64,000 nt of DNA. It comes from Chelonoidis abingdonii. Lineage: Eukaryota > Chordata > Testudines > Testudinidae. The position numbers and the translations under genes are program-made. Location: the NCBI RefSeq assembly GCF_003597395.2, contig NC_133769.1:179243699-179307698 (forward strand), written 5' to 3'. The notes below the pieces were generated by a model. That model worked only from the letters and a program-made list of their open reading frames with translations. It ran no database searches and was not told where the DNA came from. Below are positions 1 to 11,329 of this stretch, in pieces (position 1 is the first letter of the stretch; every line of letters starts with the position of its first letter).

Positions 1-3000
1 TGGTGCCACAAAGGGGCTGCAAAGCCAGTTTAGCTAGCTATCTGGGAATTCCATCAGCACAGGGAGAATCCCTAGGTGGCATAGGGTCAGCATTGTGGCT
101 TTATGCTACCCCCTCACAACCCTTGGTGTTAGAAGTTCAGCTAAGGGAGAGGGTGAGTAGCTGCAGAGCCTATGCAATCCAGTTGTTCCTGGTTCCCATA
201 ACCATCTTTTGGGGCTATGGATAGCTGAGTGTATGTCAGAGCAGCCCGGAGGTTGCTCTAACTTACACTTGGGACTGACCTAGCTCCAGAACCAGCTGAA
301 TTGTCCTGCCGATCTGCCTTAGGCAGAGAATCTGGGCTTGCATGTGCAACTTTCTTCCACCTCTCAACTTGCCCCACCCTGCTCTGCTAACAAGCTTGGG
401 GGCAGCAGGGACTATGTCCAGAGCTGGCATGTGCTTTGCTGGAAAGCGTTTCGTGACTGGAGATGGAGAGAAAGGGAGCCTGCAGTATGTCCCAGCCAGG
501 GCCACCATAAAGGAGGAAGATGTTCTGATTCTCCAGAGGGCCCTAGTATTATTTGTGAAGAGCTCTTGGTCAGCACGAAGCCATTCACACTCCACTGTGC
601 TGGAGCAAGGGCACCAAAGTCCAGCCTGTCCCTGGCAAGTCCCGATTCTCGAGGGTTTCCCTGTGGTTTGGCAGCAGTAGTGAAGTAGCTCTGCATTGGC
701 GGTGTGGTGTACAAAGCCAGATGGACTGAAATAAATGTCTGTGTCACAAACTCCTGGGAAGTAAAACCACCAAGAACTGCACATCTTCCCAAATGGCCTA
801 CTGGGATAGTAGCAGCTTTCACAGCTGGGGTAGCAGTTAGCTGAAGCAGAAGGCTTGTTTTATGACTCTCTAATTTCCATTATTGGGCTGTTTTAACTAC
901 ACAGCTTGGTCCATCAGTGTTATAGATGTAAGAAGGCAAAATACCAAGCAGCAGCAGGGGGCACTGAGTTTACTTCTCCTTTAAATGGTACTGAAGTGAG
1001 TAATCCATCCCCAGACCAATCCTGCTGGACGGACTGGACCAATTATGTAGGCCAGGACTATATCTAAGCATAACCACTATTACTTCACCGAAACCAAACA
1101 AGGATTCCTGTTGTTGAATTTTGTATTCTACCGGTCACAGCTGCAGCTGCTGTAGTGAAGGTTGCAAATCAGTTTTGATTTTATTCCTGTGTTTTTACTC
1201 ACTCATAGCTTTTCTTAATTCTCCTTGGTGGCTTAAATTTCCCATGCATGGACTCTATGGAAAGGCAACAATTTCTGGAAAGCCAACTGTGTTCAGTCCT
1301 TTCTGACTGATGAGAGGGTGAGAAACAACCCCACTTTCTCTTGTGACTAACCTTTGTTTCCTCCCCCCGCTTCCATCCCCATAAAAAGCTCAAAAATACA
1401 TTCTGAGTTTGGACCTTGGCATTTGGGTTGAGCTCATCTCTATTATTTAGTGAATAAGAGAAATAGCATTTCAACCAATGGGAAAGCTGATTACTCTGCT
1501 TTTATGAATATACTATCTTAAAAAGTACCCTCTTCTGGACAATCTGGTGTGTAACTGGCTCAGGCAACCAATCAATCTGTTCTTTAATCCAACTGGAATG
1601 CACACAATAAGGTAAGCACCTGCCACCCCCTACTGCACATGCATCTAGCTGATAAAATGATGCTGGCACTATTATTGTAATGGAGAAAGTTGTTGGGTCA
1701 GAATGTATCATAGGATCAGCGTCTGCTCTTTTGCAAACAATTATTAACACTTGGCCTGTGTGGTGTTGTAGCAGCAGGAGACCATTATCCTGTGACAGGT
1801 CTCCAGTATACAGATACAATCTTCTAATGATATGCTGTATGACAGGTAATTATTATAGTCATAACAATAGCAGTGAAAGTTGTCTTTAATCTGTGCTCGT
1901 ATCCAGTTTCTTTGAAGGGTTCAGTGCCTGGGGATGTCTGAAGTCTGTCTTGCACCTGCATGAAGCCACACACCCTGAAAAAGCACCATCTGCTACAAAA
2001 TGTAACAGTTTGTCTGCTCAGCAGCACTGGCCATTGTGAACATGGCATCCCAGTCTCTGCTATCTGCACAGACTTGTCACTGGCCACCGGGATCAGTTCA
2101 AAGCCCCTCATGGAACTGGCCATAGCTACCCAAGTGGTCATTTCTCCATCCCCAGCCGTGACTTCCCATGACAGCCACATTTCACTGGATAATGAAACCA
2201 CAGCAGCTGCGTTTAGACTATGAAATTTACTCCTGCAGGAAATTAGACTGACCCTGGACAGCACCACACTCAGAACTCTATGTGGAACTCCTCTGTTTGA
2301 CTTAACTTTCTCTCAACAATTTCTTCACACATAGAGACATGCCACACACCCACTCACTCTCTCACAAACAAACTTACAGAAACACTCGCTACGAACTGCT
2401 TGAGCTCATTCTCTTACAGGCTGAGATAGAATGGAAAAAAGAGAGATTATGGTTATTTGTAAATACTTGGGAAGGGCTCATACTATGGTGAGAGGGGCCA
2501 TGGGAGTATCTAGCTAGTACAGGAGGAGGGTGGGATCTTCTTCCCCATTCAGGGCTCAGAATTGCTGCTGTATCTTAAATATGAGCTAGAGTTAAAGCCC
2601 AGTGAAGTCAATGGAAATAAAACCATTATCTGGCTGCATGCGCAGTTGCCAATTTTCTGTGTGTAGTGATGTGCCCAACGTATTTGAGATCAGGGATTGG
2701 AGCTTTCAGGCTCATCCTGAAACCTCATGCTGGGGAATGCATAGCACGGAGGCTTGTTACTAGATAAACAGGCTTTCCACTCCAGGTAGTTAATTCATAT
2801 TCTGACAGAAAAGACTAAAAGAAGTTCCCATGGGGTGACTGAGTGGTGGTCTGTGTCAAAAGTATTGATGGATCTCTATCTAGTTCAAAATGGACAGATG
2901 TCCCCATCACCAAAACCGCCATTAGAAACTGGTGATAACTGGTCCCGTTGTTGTCCCTCTCACCTGAAAGGCCAATGACTGAATGGGCCTGGATGATAAA

Positions 3001-4600
3001 CTAACTTTTCATCTTTACAGGCTGTCTTCCAAGGGCAATGTGAAGGAAACTTATACTGCTGCTTCTCCTACAGAGACAGAAGACTGCAGGCTCCAGGGCT
3101 GTCATTCCAGCACCATTCAGCCAGTATTTAATTCAGAAGAAAATAAAAGGGCTGTATTTCTAGATAATGCTACTCCTCCTTCACAGATGTGTTGGAGAGG
3201 CTTAATTAATGTTTGCACAGTGCTTTCAGATCCTCTTAGCAAAGGCAGAGAAGTGCTAAGTATTAATTCTAAATGTGTCTTTGACCACAAGCTTTCCCAG
3301 ACACATCTCTATTACTCACAGTAACTTTATAAATGAGAACTGGGTACCCGCAATGTCCATCCAACTATCCTCCAGCCTGACTTCACAGCAGCGGTGTCTA
3401 TGAAGTTGGATTCATCCTGCGTCCCTTCTCCCTTTAACACCACGTAATGCAAACTTCTTCACTAAAATTTGTCATAACTTCACATTATGCAGATTTGTTT
3501 CTGCAAATAGAGATATTAAACTTGTCTGCATCCTGAATCTTTCCCGCTGGGGAAGGAGGATAAAACTTGGAGCTGTCAACTCAGGGACCAGTCACAGTGT
3601 CTGACAGCCCTACTGAAATGACTAAATTACATTCATAGCAGCATAAAGTATGAAATGAGTTACAGTTATTTATACAAGGGGTGCAGAGAAGCCTCACCTT
3701 ATAATACAATTATTTGTTCCTTGTCTTCCTGTCTATGTAGGATCTTCTTCCTTTCTCCACACAATAGGTTCCATTATCTTGATATCTGAGGGTGCCTCAA
3801 AATTATGAAGTGTGCACATATAGTTTCCTGTTTCTCAATCCCTCTTCCTTTCATTCTGCAGGGGCATTTGTTCTTATTGGTGGTGACAGTGATTGGGCTA
3901 TTCCAGGAAAGGTTAATTTGTAGGAGGCGGCTTTGTATTCTGCTCTGTGAATCTGAGGTTCATGGTCCACCTCATCTGTTCTGGGAGTGAAATGAGTTCC
4001 AGATCCATTAGCCAATCATCAAGATTCATTGGCCAATCTTCTGCACACACAAGTTGCATTTTGGAGCTTGACAGTTCCATTGTTCTAGTGAGGCTTCGCT
4101 GTCATGGAGGTCATGTTCACATAGGATGATGTGATTCCCCAGGTAACTTGTATCTGCCCATATCATGCCTTAAAGATGAGACCAAACCATTGACTTTGAC
4201 TTGTATTCAATTGGAAGCCAGTGAAGATAATACAGCATCAAGGTGATATACTTTTGGTGGCTTGTGTTGCAAGCAGATAAGTTGCTGAGTACTAAACCAA
4301 CCGTAGCTTTTTAAAACAAATAGTGTCAGTTTTATTCCTAGATACAGAGCATTACAATAACGAAGACTGGAGGTGAAAAATGTGTGGATCATGATGGTCA
4401 AGGTTATAAAAAATTCAAAAGGGTGTAGTCATCTGGTCATCCATAGAGGGAAAAGAGGCACAGGGTTTTTTGGAAGGGTGTAGGGTTGGGTTTCTTTCTC
4501 CCAGTCAGGGCTGTCTGGGCACCCAGAAACAGTGAAAGATCAGGAGAACGCTGACCATTTGAATATTCTGAGGGCAGACTCCCTTCTTGAAAGATGATGC
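1..4600. other. Unassigned, no gene recognised
   Basis: I see no convincing exon, RNA gene or transposon boundary here. The open frames are short, lack recognisable domains and overlap on both strands. Base composition is ordinary for vertebrate intergenic or intronic DNA. Confidence 0.4.
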
Positions 4601-4603
4601 TGT

Positions 4604-4907
4604 GGATCTAGACTGTTCTCAGTGGTACCAGATGACAGAACAAGGAGTAATGGTCTCAAGTTGCAGTGGGGGAGGTCTAGGTTGGATATTAGGAAAAACT
4701 TTTTCGCTAGGAGAGTGGTGAAGCACTGGAATGGGTTACCTAGGAAGGTGGTAGAATCTCCTTCCTTAGAGGTTTTTTAAGGTCAGGCTTGACAAGGCCC
4801 TGGTTGGGATGATTTAGTTGGGAATTGGTCCTGCTTTGAGCAGGGGGTTGGACTAGATGACCTCCTGAGGTCCCTTCCAACCCTGATATTCTATCATTCT
4901 ATGATAT
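4604..4907 (+). repeat. CR1 LINE 3' end
   Basis: The stretch reads like the 3' end of a CR1 non-LTR retrotransposon. It contains the degenerate end of the reverse transcriptase ORF (around 4680-4790), then the family's characteristic tail with GACTAGATGACCTCCTGAGG and CCCTTCCAACC, and finishes in the short ATTCTATGAT-like tandem repeat at about 4889-4905. CR1 copies are usually 5'-truncated, as here. No target duplication was found. Confidence 0.85.
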
Positions 4908-5754
4908 GTAGGGAGAAAGTTTCTGCATTCTACCAGCTTCATGCAGTGATATTTCCTTTCTTTCTTTCCCTTTCTTGTGTCCCAATCATCCTGTGCTCTT
5001 TTTATAAAAGCTAAGGGCTTTGGTCTTTGAAAATTCTAAATGTAGGTTAATAAAAGGACTGGATGGCTCAGGAGGTTGGGTGTAGGATATGGAGCTTTTC
5101 AGTTCTAATTCACAAAATCTAGTCTGGACCAGGGCGTCTGAAAGTTACCACCATCTGGAATTAAAACCTATGTGTATTTCCCCTGCAGGATTAAATATCC
5201 ATGCCAGGATGGCGTGGAGTTCATGAGAGAATGTTCAATATAACCTTGTTGGGAAATAACTTTGGACTCATTAAACACCCTCCTGAAATTTGATGGGTCT
5301 CAGTCCAGTGCCAGGAGGACAAGTTTCCATATCACAAAAAACACCTCTAAAGTTCAGAGTAATTGTCCCATGCCAAGTCACGTTAAAAGTGGGGCCAAGG
5401 ACTGACTGGACCATAGATAGTGAGTATCTTTCTCACCCCTAGAGTTGAGCACTCTAGATCAGGACTCAGACACACTGGCAAGGGATTGTACTGGGGAATC
5501 TTCCAACATCACTATTCTGTGATTAAATTCTTCAGTGGGCAGCCTGACACTATCACCAGCTCTAACTTCACTTAAAAAAATGATAGTGATTAAATAAACA
5601 CAACTATAATGGAAATCTTTACTCTGCATATTACAAAGCACAATGGCCATGAAGGGAGCAATTATAAAATCTCCGGATTGTAGAAAGGGGAGAAATCATT
5701 CAAACTGTGCTGTTTGTTTTTGTACACCATTTATTTCCCTGGGGAAACTTAGCT
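4908..5754. other. Unassigned
   Basis: No gene or recognisable repeat boundary seen. Short open frames only. Confidence 0.35.
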
Positions 5755-5905
5755 AAGGGTATATCTATGCTGCAATAAAGCACCTGCGGCTGGCCCAAGT
5801 CAACTGACTGAGGCTCATGGGGCATGGGCTGTGGGGCTATAAAACTGCAGTGTAGATATCTGGGCTCGGGCTAGAGCCTGAGCTCTGGGACCATCCCACA
5901 ACCTG
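5755..5905 (+). repeat. Harbinger-type MITE, left half
   Basis: It begins with an AAGGGTATATCTATGCTGCA terminus that resembles the Harbinger termini elsewhere in the window (GGGTATGTCTACACT). The body about 5770-5900 is the mirror of the sequence at 62040-62176, which is the opposite end of the same family. Only one half is present; the following sequence to about 6240 is different and ends like a hAT MITE (AAGTTTGGGGACCACTGC). Confidence 0.6.
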
Positions 5906-6194
5906 GGGAAATACGACTTTTAATTCACCACTGGTGGCAGCTCTAACAGTGTTCTTGCAACTATAGTGCAGAAAGGGCTCAGGAGCTTTTGTTTCCCTGT
6001 CCTCTAACCCTATATATAGCTCTGATGATCCTATTGCCATCAGTCTGACTACTGGCTCCAGACCCAACCCCATCTGCAGCTCCAACCTCAGCTCCTTTAC
6101 CCTTGTCTGCATCCCCCTTACCCCCCAGCTAGTCGCATACCCGCTCCCAGCCCCATCTCTGGGGGAGGGGGAGGTGCGGACAGCGGTAAGGGCT

Positions 6195-6228
6195 GCATGA
6201 CCCTCAAAAGTTTGGGGACCACTGCTAT
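6195..6228. repeat. hAT-type MITE terminus (fragment)
   Basis: The end sequence AAGTTTGGGGACCACTGC is the inverted-repeat terminus seen at 48972-49223 and is related to the CAGTGGTTCTCAAACTT termini at 35316. The other end is not identifiable. Confidence 0.4.
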
Positions 6229-6514
6229 GGAACCTTGCATTACCTTGCTGGCTGACTAGGCTGGGATGACAACTCCTTCTGGCTTGAATAGGTCATCACT
6301 GAAACACATCACCCCTGCTGACTAACTTCTACTCCAAGTCCATAAAGCATGCTGTCAGTATACGCATATTATTCCTTAAATACTACCTGTACATTCATTT
6401 CACAATGATTATGAGTTTTGTCAAGCAATGAGCTTTCTGTGGATACCATCCATGTAACTCTCTATGGATAACAATCCTGTAAGACGTGTCTGGAGTAGTG
6501 AATTTGTGACAGAT

Positions 6515-7420
6515 TTTCATTACCAATCTGCCTGGACCTCAGTTGATCATGCTGGGCCACAGGATCTTTTCTGGGGAGGAGCTGATGAAGCACACCAAGT
6601 GTCTAAATTTTAAAGCTTTATTAATAAAATAATAAAATACAGCAGAGACTGCTGGGAACACTCCCACATCACACAGGGGAAGAAAGAAAGCATTAGAGTC
6701 CCAAGCCCTAACCCACTTTCATACTCTCACACACGCTACCCAAGGCTGGCCAGGCCTGGGTGTAACATAAGAGGGGAAGGGGTGGACGGGAGCTCTTGCC
6801 TTGGGCCCAGGTCATCCAGGGAATCTGCTGTAATCTCTGAATTGCTCCAGCTCTTGGGAGGATTTTAAGTCCTGGATTCCTTTGGGAGTGTCGTCATCTA
6901 GGGCCCTCTGTGTCTGGTGCTCTTTGTACCAGTCCAAACAGGTTTGCTGTCACCTTCCCTGTTTCCCAAAACATCCCGGCTCTGAAGACTGTTTTCCCTT
7001 CTGTTGGCCTCTGCTTTTGCTTTCACCGTTCTCGTTATCTATGCAACTCTGCATTTCATTCTCTTCTCATAGCCAGTTGAGGGGGTTGGACTTCCCCCCT
7101 TCTGTCTTGGCAGGTAGCAACTGGCCGTGGGTGGGAGTCTTATCTTCGGACTGAACTTGCTACCTACAGTGCTGAGTTAACCCCTTCTTCTTCTTCCCCC
7201 CCCCATCCCCCTCGGCCTCTTGAACTCTGTAAGGAAACTTCCACTCGCCACTCACACACCTTTGACTCTCTCCAAAATGCTTTGCAATGCTTGCAGCAGA
7301 GTTAGCAATATACAGTGCTACTCTGCCTTTCCAGGGGATTCCTGAAGAGGAGAGAACCATTGGATTGTGACAAGTTTGTCAGGTCTGAGGTGAGAGCTGT
7401 TTGCAAAGAACGAGGACCCT
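6515..7420 (-). repeat. Possible LTR or other dispersed repeat
   Basis: This stretch has an AT-rich tract (TTTATTAATAAAATAATAAA near 6620) that gives AATAAA signals on the minus strand, followed by GC-balanced sequence without open frames, as in an endogenous retroviral LTR. I cannot define TG...CA ends or a target duplication, so the class is uncertain. Confidence 0.25.
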
Positions 7421-7517
7421 TTGCCAAGGGGTCTCTGTATCACAGTTACAACAGGTGGAGCTGCACTGGTGGTGAATGAGGGGTTCCATTTTTGCCAGTG
7501 TGATATAGTCTACAGCA

Positions 7518-7700
7518 GAGGTGGGCAAACTACAGCCCTCAAGCCACATCTGGCCTGCGGGACCATCCTGCCCGGCTCCCGAGCTCCTGTCCAGGGAGGC
7601 TAGGCCCTGGCCCCTCCCCTGCTGTCCCCCTCCCCCGCAGCCATGCCAGCAGCATGGCTGGCTCCAGCCAGGTGGCGTGGCTGAGAGCTCCTGCTGCTCT
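7518..7700. repeat. hAT-type MITE fragment (GGTGGGCAAACTACAG)
   Basis: The terminus AGGTGGGCAAACTACAG and the GC-rich interior resemble the fragment at 62172-62340. The right end is not recognisable, and the sequence runs into unassigned DNA. Confidence 0.45.
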
Positions 7701-8379
7701 GAGTGGCTTGGTAAGGAGGGGGTGGGTGGGTTAGATATGGGGCACCCAGAGAACTCACTGGAACAAATTCAGTGGGGTTATACAGAGAGAGGGTAGAATT
7801 TGGCCCAGTGTGTATAAATCTGGGGCTAAAGCCCAGGTCTACCTGTATCTGCAGCAAGGATCTGCACAGCCATGGAGAGGAATGTGAATCCTGCAGCCCT
7901 CCGCTCTGAGGCACTTGTGCAACAGCTACACAGCAGTACAACAGACCTGCCTGCTTAGATGTAGAGTCTATCACACACACATTCACATACATTGACGGTC
8001 ATAATCAGGCCCTTATGCTGTGTCATCCTAGCAGGGGAAGAGGTGGAGTGACAAGGAGACAGAATGGGAGTGTGAGAAACTGGTCTTAGCTCTGAAATAA
8101 TGCTGTTGGGTACAGAGAAAGGATACACCGCTCAGGATCATTCAGGACTGGGAGCGAAACTGGCCAGCCAGTTCCATCTGAAAAAGGTGTAGATTGCTAG
8201 AGAAGAAGGAGCTAGGCCTGAGTTGTCAGGAAGGGGAAGTATTTGGTTTTTCAACTGCAGTCCAACCATTTTTACTAGATAAACAAATCAACTGAGGTGG
8301 TGCTATGCATGTGCACGCTTGCACACAGACACCTCCCCCAAAAGCAATCTAATCACTTATTAAAGGCCAACTCAGAGAG
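7701..8379. other. Unassigned
   Basis: No gene or transposon recognised. The sequence becomes a Penelope-like element at 8380. Confidence 0.35.
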
Positions 8380-8423
8380 CAACAAAGAGTCCTGTGGCAC
8401 CTTATAGACTAACATATGTATTG

Positions 8424-8461
8424 GAGCATGAGCTTTCCTGGGTGAATACCCACTTCATCAG
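8424..8461 (-). ncRNA. Hammerhead-ribozyme-like core (Penelope copy A)
   Basis: On the minus strand the order is CTGATGA (8461-8455), one extra A, a hairpin GTGGG-TATTC-ACCCA with a mismatch at its base, GAAA (8437-8434), a 2-bp stem GC-TCAT-GC (8433-8426), then TC (8425-8424) at the expected cleavage position. This is the core of a minimal type I hammerhead with a very short helix III. Penelope-like elements are known to carry such motifs. I could not find a good helix I, and the stem II mismatch suggests this copy is weak or dead. Confidence 0.55.
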
Positions 8462-8717
8462 ACGCAAGTAATGGAAATTTCCAAAGGCAGGTATAAATAT
8501 GCAGGTATAAATATGCAGGCCAGATAGTTCAATCAGGGAGGATGAGGCCCTGTTCTAGCAGTTGAGGTGTGAAAACCAAGGGAGGAGAAACTGGTTCTGT
8601 AGTTGGCAAGCCATTCACAGTCTTTGTTTAATCCTGAGCTGATGGTGTCAAATTTGCAAATGAACTGAAGTTCAGCAATTTCTCTTTGAAGTCTGGTCCT
8701 GAAGTTTTTTGCTGTAG

Positions 8718-8722
8718 GATGG
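8718..8722. repeat. Target-site duplication GATGG (left)
   Basis: The 5-bp GATGG here is repeated at 13303-13307, directly flanking the two outer LTR ends of the Gypsy element. Removing the element and one GATGG restores continuous Penelope-like sequence. Confidence 0.9.
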
Positions 8723-9480
8723 TGTAGACATCCGGTGCGGGGGTTGGTGCATCTGGGAGCCAGGGCGCCTCGCTACCGATGGCAAATAGGTCCGGGTTCT
8801 CGCCCTTCAGCAGGGGTTGAACAAACAAATAGTCTATAAGCCCAGGCCCTGGGTCAGGGCGGGGTAATAAGCAGTTGAGAGCTCAGACCCTTCAGCAGGG
8901 GTTGGGCAAACAAATAGTCTATAGGCCCAGGAGAAAGGCCTCCTCAGGCCAATGAGAGGAGGAGTCTTCCACCCTTGGAAGGGTGGCAGGGGAAACGCAG
9001 GCCCTCCCACTCCACTGTGTTCCAGCCCAGGGCCCTAGCAGCGGCCAAGACTCGCTGCTGTCAGTGGGGATCCTGGCCGCAACACACTGACATGGGTTCA
9101 GGCTCTCCGGGAGCCAAACCAGGGTCGGCTACCCCTGGGCCACTTCCGACCTCCCCCTCTCTGGGTACCTGGGTCTCGCCAGCGTCTTCCAGTGGGTCCC
9201 AGACCATGGGTTCCCCAGGATACCAGGCACAGGGAAGTTCTGGCAGCTCCTCAGGATACCGGGCACGGGGAAGCTCAGGCCGGGCGGGAGCTCGGCCACC
9301 CGCGTCTGTTCTCTTCGGCGACCGGCCTCCAAGCGAGCGCCGGGGCTGGGCTTTTATACTTCCTGTCTCGCCCCTTGACTTCCGTGGGGCAGGGACTGGT
9401 GGCGGTGGCTCCGCCCACTGTGGCAGCTGCAGCAGCTTGGCCCTCTCAGGTGCAGCTGGGAGCCAGGGCGCCTCGCTACA
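8723..9480 (-). repeat. Gypsy 3' LTR (758 bp)
   Basis: The LTR runs TGTAGACATCCGG to CTCGCTACA on the plus strand, so it has TG...CA ends on both strands. It matches the right LTR over most of its length. It holds one complete 85-bp tandem unit (8803-8887) plus a partial one, against four complete units in the other LTR. Confidence 0.9.
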
Positions 9481-9494
9481 CGTTCCCCCCCTCA
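9481..9494 (-). promoter_or_regulatory. Polypurine tract of Gypsy element
   Basis: Directly upstream of the 3' LTR on the minus strand lies a purine run, GAGGGGGGGAA followed by CG. In LTR retrotransposons this is where plus-strand DNA synthesis is primed. Its position against the LTR edge supports the boundary at 9480. Confidence 0.7.
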
Positions 9495-10760
9495 AGGCTG
9501 GCTCCGATGCAGTGAAGCCAGACCTGTCCATACCCCCCAGGCGGGAAAGGAAGTCCATCGCTGAAGCCGTATGTTATGGTCCTTCATGCATGCCAACCAC
9601 TGGAGGGCGGCGTGATCGGTGACCAAGGTGAACGGGGCCCAAGGAGGTAGTACCGCAGGGCGTCACAAGCTCACTTCGCCGCAAGGGCTTCCTTTTCAAC
9701 CACCGCATAATTCTCCTCTTGGGGAAACAGCTTCCGGCTGACATAGAGGACCAGATGCTCTTCCCCGTCCACCTCTTGAGAGCGGACAGCCCAGAGCCCC
9801 ACCTCCGAGGCATCCGTCTGCAGGATGAATGGCTGGTCAAAATCGGGGCTATACAGGACGGGCTCACGGAAGAGGTTTGGCTTAAGCGTTTGAAAGGCCT
9901 TGTCACACTCAGGGGTCCATTTCACTTGTTGTGGGCTGTCATTGGTTAGGATCCCCGTCAAGGGAGCGGCAATTGCTGCAAACTGGGGAACGAACTGTCG
10001 ATAATACCCTGCCAGCCCCAAGAACTGACGGACTTGGCGTTTCGTGGCTGGCAGGGGACAGGCTGCAACAGCCTGAACCTTGCCCACGAGGGGTTTCACC
10101 TGTCCATTTCCGATGGTGTACCCCAGGTAGGTGGTTTCTTGCCAGCCGATGCGGCACTTCTTCGGGTTGGCCGTTAACCCAGCCGCCCGCAGGGACCGCA
10201 GGACGGCTGCGACCCACTGTAAGTGGTTCTCCCAATAACGGCTGTAGATGACCATGTCGTCCAGATAGGCAGCAGCGTAGGTCTGATGTGGTCGAAGGAG
10301 GTGGTCCATCAGGTGCTGGAACATAGCTGGGGCTCCATGGAGGCCGAAGGGCATCCGGTAAATTGATAGAGGCCTGTAGGGGTGGCAAAGGCCGTCTTCT
10401 CTCTGGAAGCTGTATCAAGGGGGATCTGCCAGTACCCCTTACTTAAATCTAGGGTGGTGATATAACGGGCCTCTCCTAGCCAGGCCAACAGCTCGTCTAT
10501 CTGGGGCATGGGGTATGCATCGAATTTGGAGAGGGCATTGACGAGCCTGAAGTCGATGCAGAATCATTGGGAGCCATCGGGCTTTGGGACCAGCACCACA
10601 GGGCTACGCCACACTCTGCGAGGGTTCAGTCACCCCCAGGTCTAACATATTTCGTACCTCCTCGTCAACGATACTTCTCCTATGATAGGGCAGAGGCCGG
10701 GTCGCGCCCTGGACCACCACTTCAGGCTCCGTCTGAATCCTATGGTGTACCAGGGTGGTG
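9495..10760 (-). pseudogene. Gypsy reverse transcriptase and RNase H, broken
   Basis: Reading on the minus strand: the start of RT (about 10760-10604) in one frame; the palm with the CIDFRLVNA-like block and LDLSKGYWQIPLD in a second frame (10600-10360); then a 227-codon open stretch from 10354 with MPFGLHGAPAMF and the catalytic YLDD near 10267-10256. RNase H follows with the TDAS block near 9830 and EENYAVVEKEALA near 9690. After a frame break near 9650 the DHAALQW block is present, but then the sequence jumps within about 25 codons to the normal pol end (LSRLGG-like, near 9550). The rest of RNase H is therefore deleted. Enzymatically dead by these breaks. Confidence 0.88.
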
Positions 10761-11205
10761 TATCCCGGTTGGGCCGTGAAAGTGCGGGAGAATGCTTGTA
10801 GGAGGCACCAGGTTTGCTTAAGCTGTGCCTCCATCAGTGTCTCCCCAAGATGGGGCCCCTCCGAGTCCTCAGTGTAGGTTATCTGGTGTCCTAGCTCAGG
10901 CTCTGGTGGGTAGGGGTTAATCAAAAGACCTTCGCGTTCCCGCCAGGGCTTGAGAAGGTTAATGTGGTATTGCTGTAGCTTCTTTGGCTGGTCAGGCTGG
11001 TTGATCTCATAGGTGACTGGGCCTACTTTTCTCACCACCTCATACGGTCCTTGCCACCGAGCTAGGAGCTTGGACTCATTGGAGGGAAGAAGGAGAAAGA
11101 CCCGGTCCCCAGGTTGAAAGTCGCGGGTCTGCGCGTCCCGATTGTAGCTCTGGGCCTGCGTTTCTTGGGCGGCTTTCAAATTCTCTCGGGCTCCAGGGGC
11201 CCCCC
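10761..11205 (-). pseudogene. Integrase C-terminal module upstream of RT
   Basis: On the minus strand an open frame (11179-10604) starts with the [11 protein letters not shown] motif, followed by ARWQGPYEVVRKVGPVTYEI, the GPY/F module typical of Gypsy and retroviral integrase C-termini, and ends with the first part of RT in the same frame. The HHCC zinc finger and DDE core that should precede it are absent; the sequence joins straight to gag near 11205-11215. Integrase and RT are therefore encoded in the order IN-RT. Confidence 0.85.
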
Positions 11206-11329
11206 CACATTGTTGGAGTCAGGGTCTGAGCAGGTCGCCCGGGGGCTGTCATGGTACGGGTCCAGGCCTCCACCCCCCGATATGCAACTCGTCTGTCAGC
11301 CCAGGCGAGCGCCGTCTTCTTCTGGGAGC

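Larger units (their letters stand above)
8380..8722 (-). mobile_element. Penelope-like element copy A, 3' part
   Basis: Read on the minus strand this is the 3' end of a Penelope-like retroelement. The C-terminal part of the GIY-YIG endonuclease frame (about 8715-8600, ending in a degenerate Leu-Asn-Lys-like stretch) is followed by a 3' non-coding region with a hammerhead-like core and the end at about 8380. The Gypsy element at 8723-13302 interrupts it; reading resumes at 13303. Known family biology: Penelope elements use a reverse transcriptase linked to a GIY-YIG nuclease. This copy is a relic, without an intact frame. Confidence 0.8.

Noticed and set aside
9061..9622. Long open frames of 165 and 215 codons on both strands
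   Set aside because: They lie in the GC-rich LTR of the Gypsy element, overlap on opposite strands and have low-complexity Pro/Gly/Ser content. Similar frames occur in the other LTR (12760-13438).
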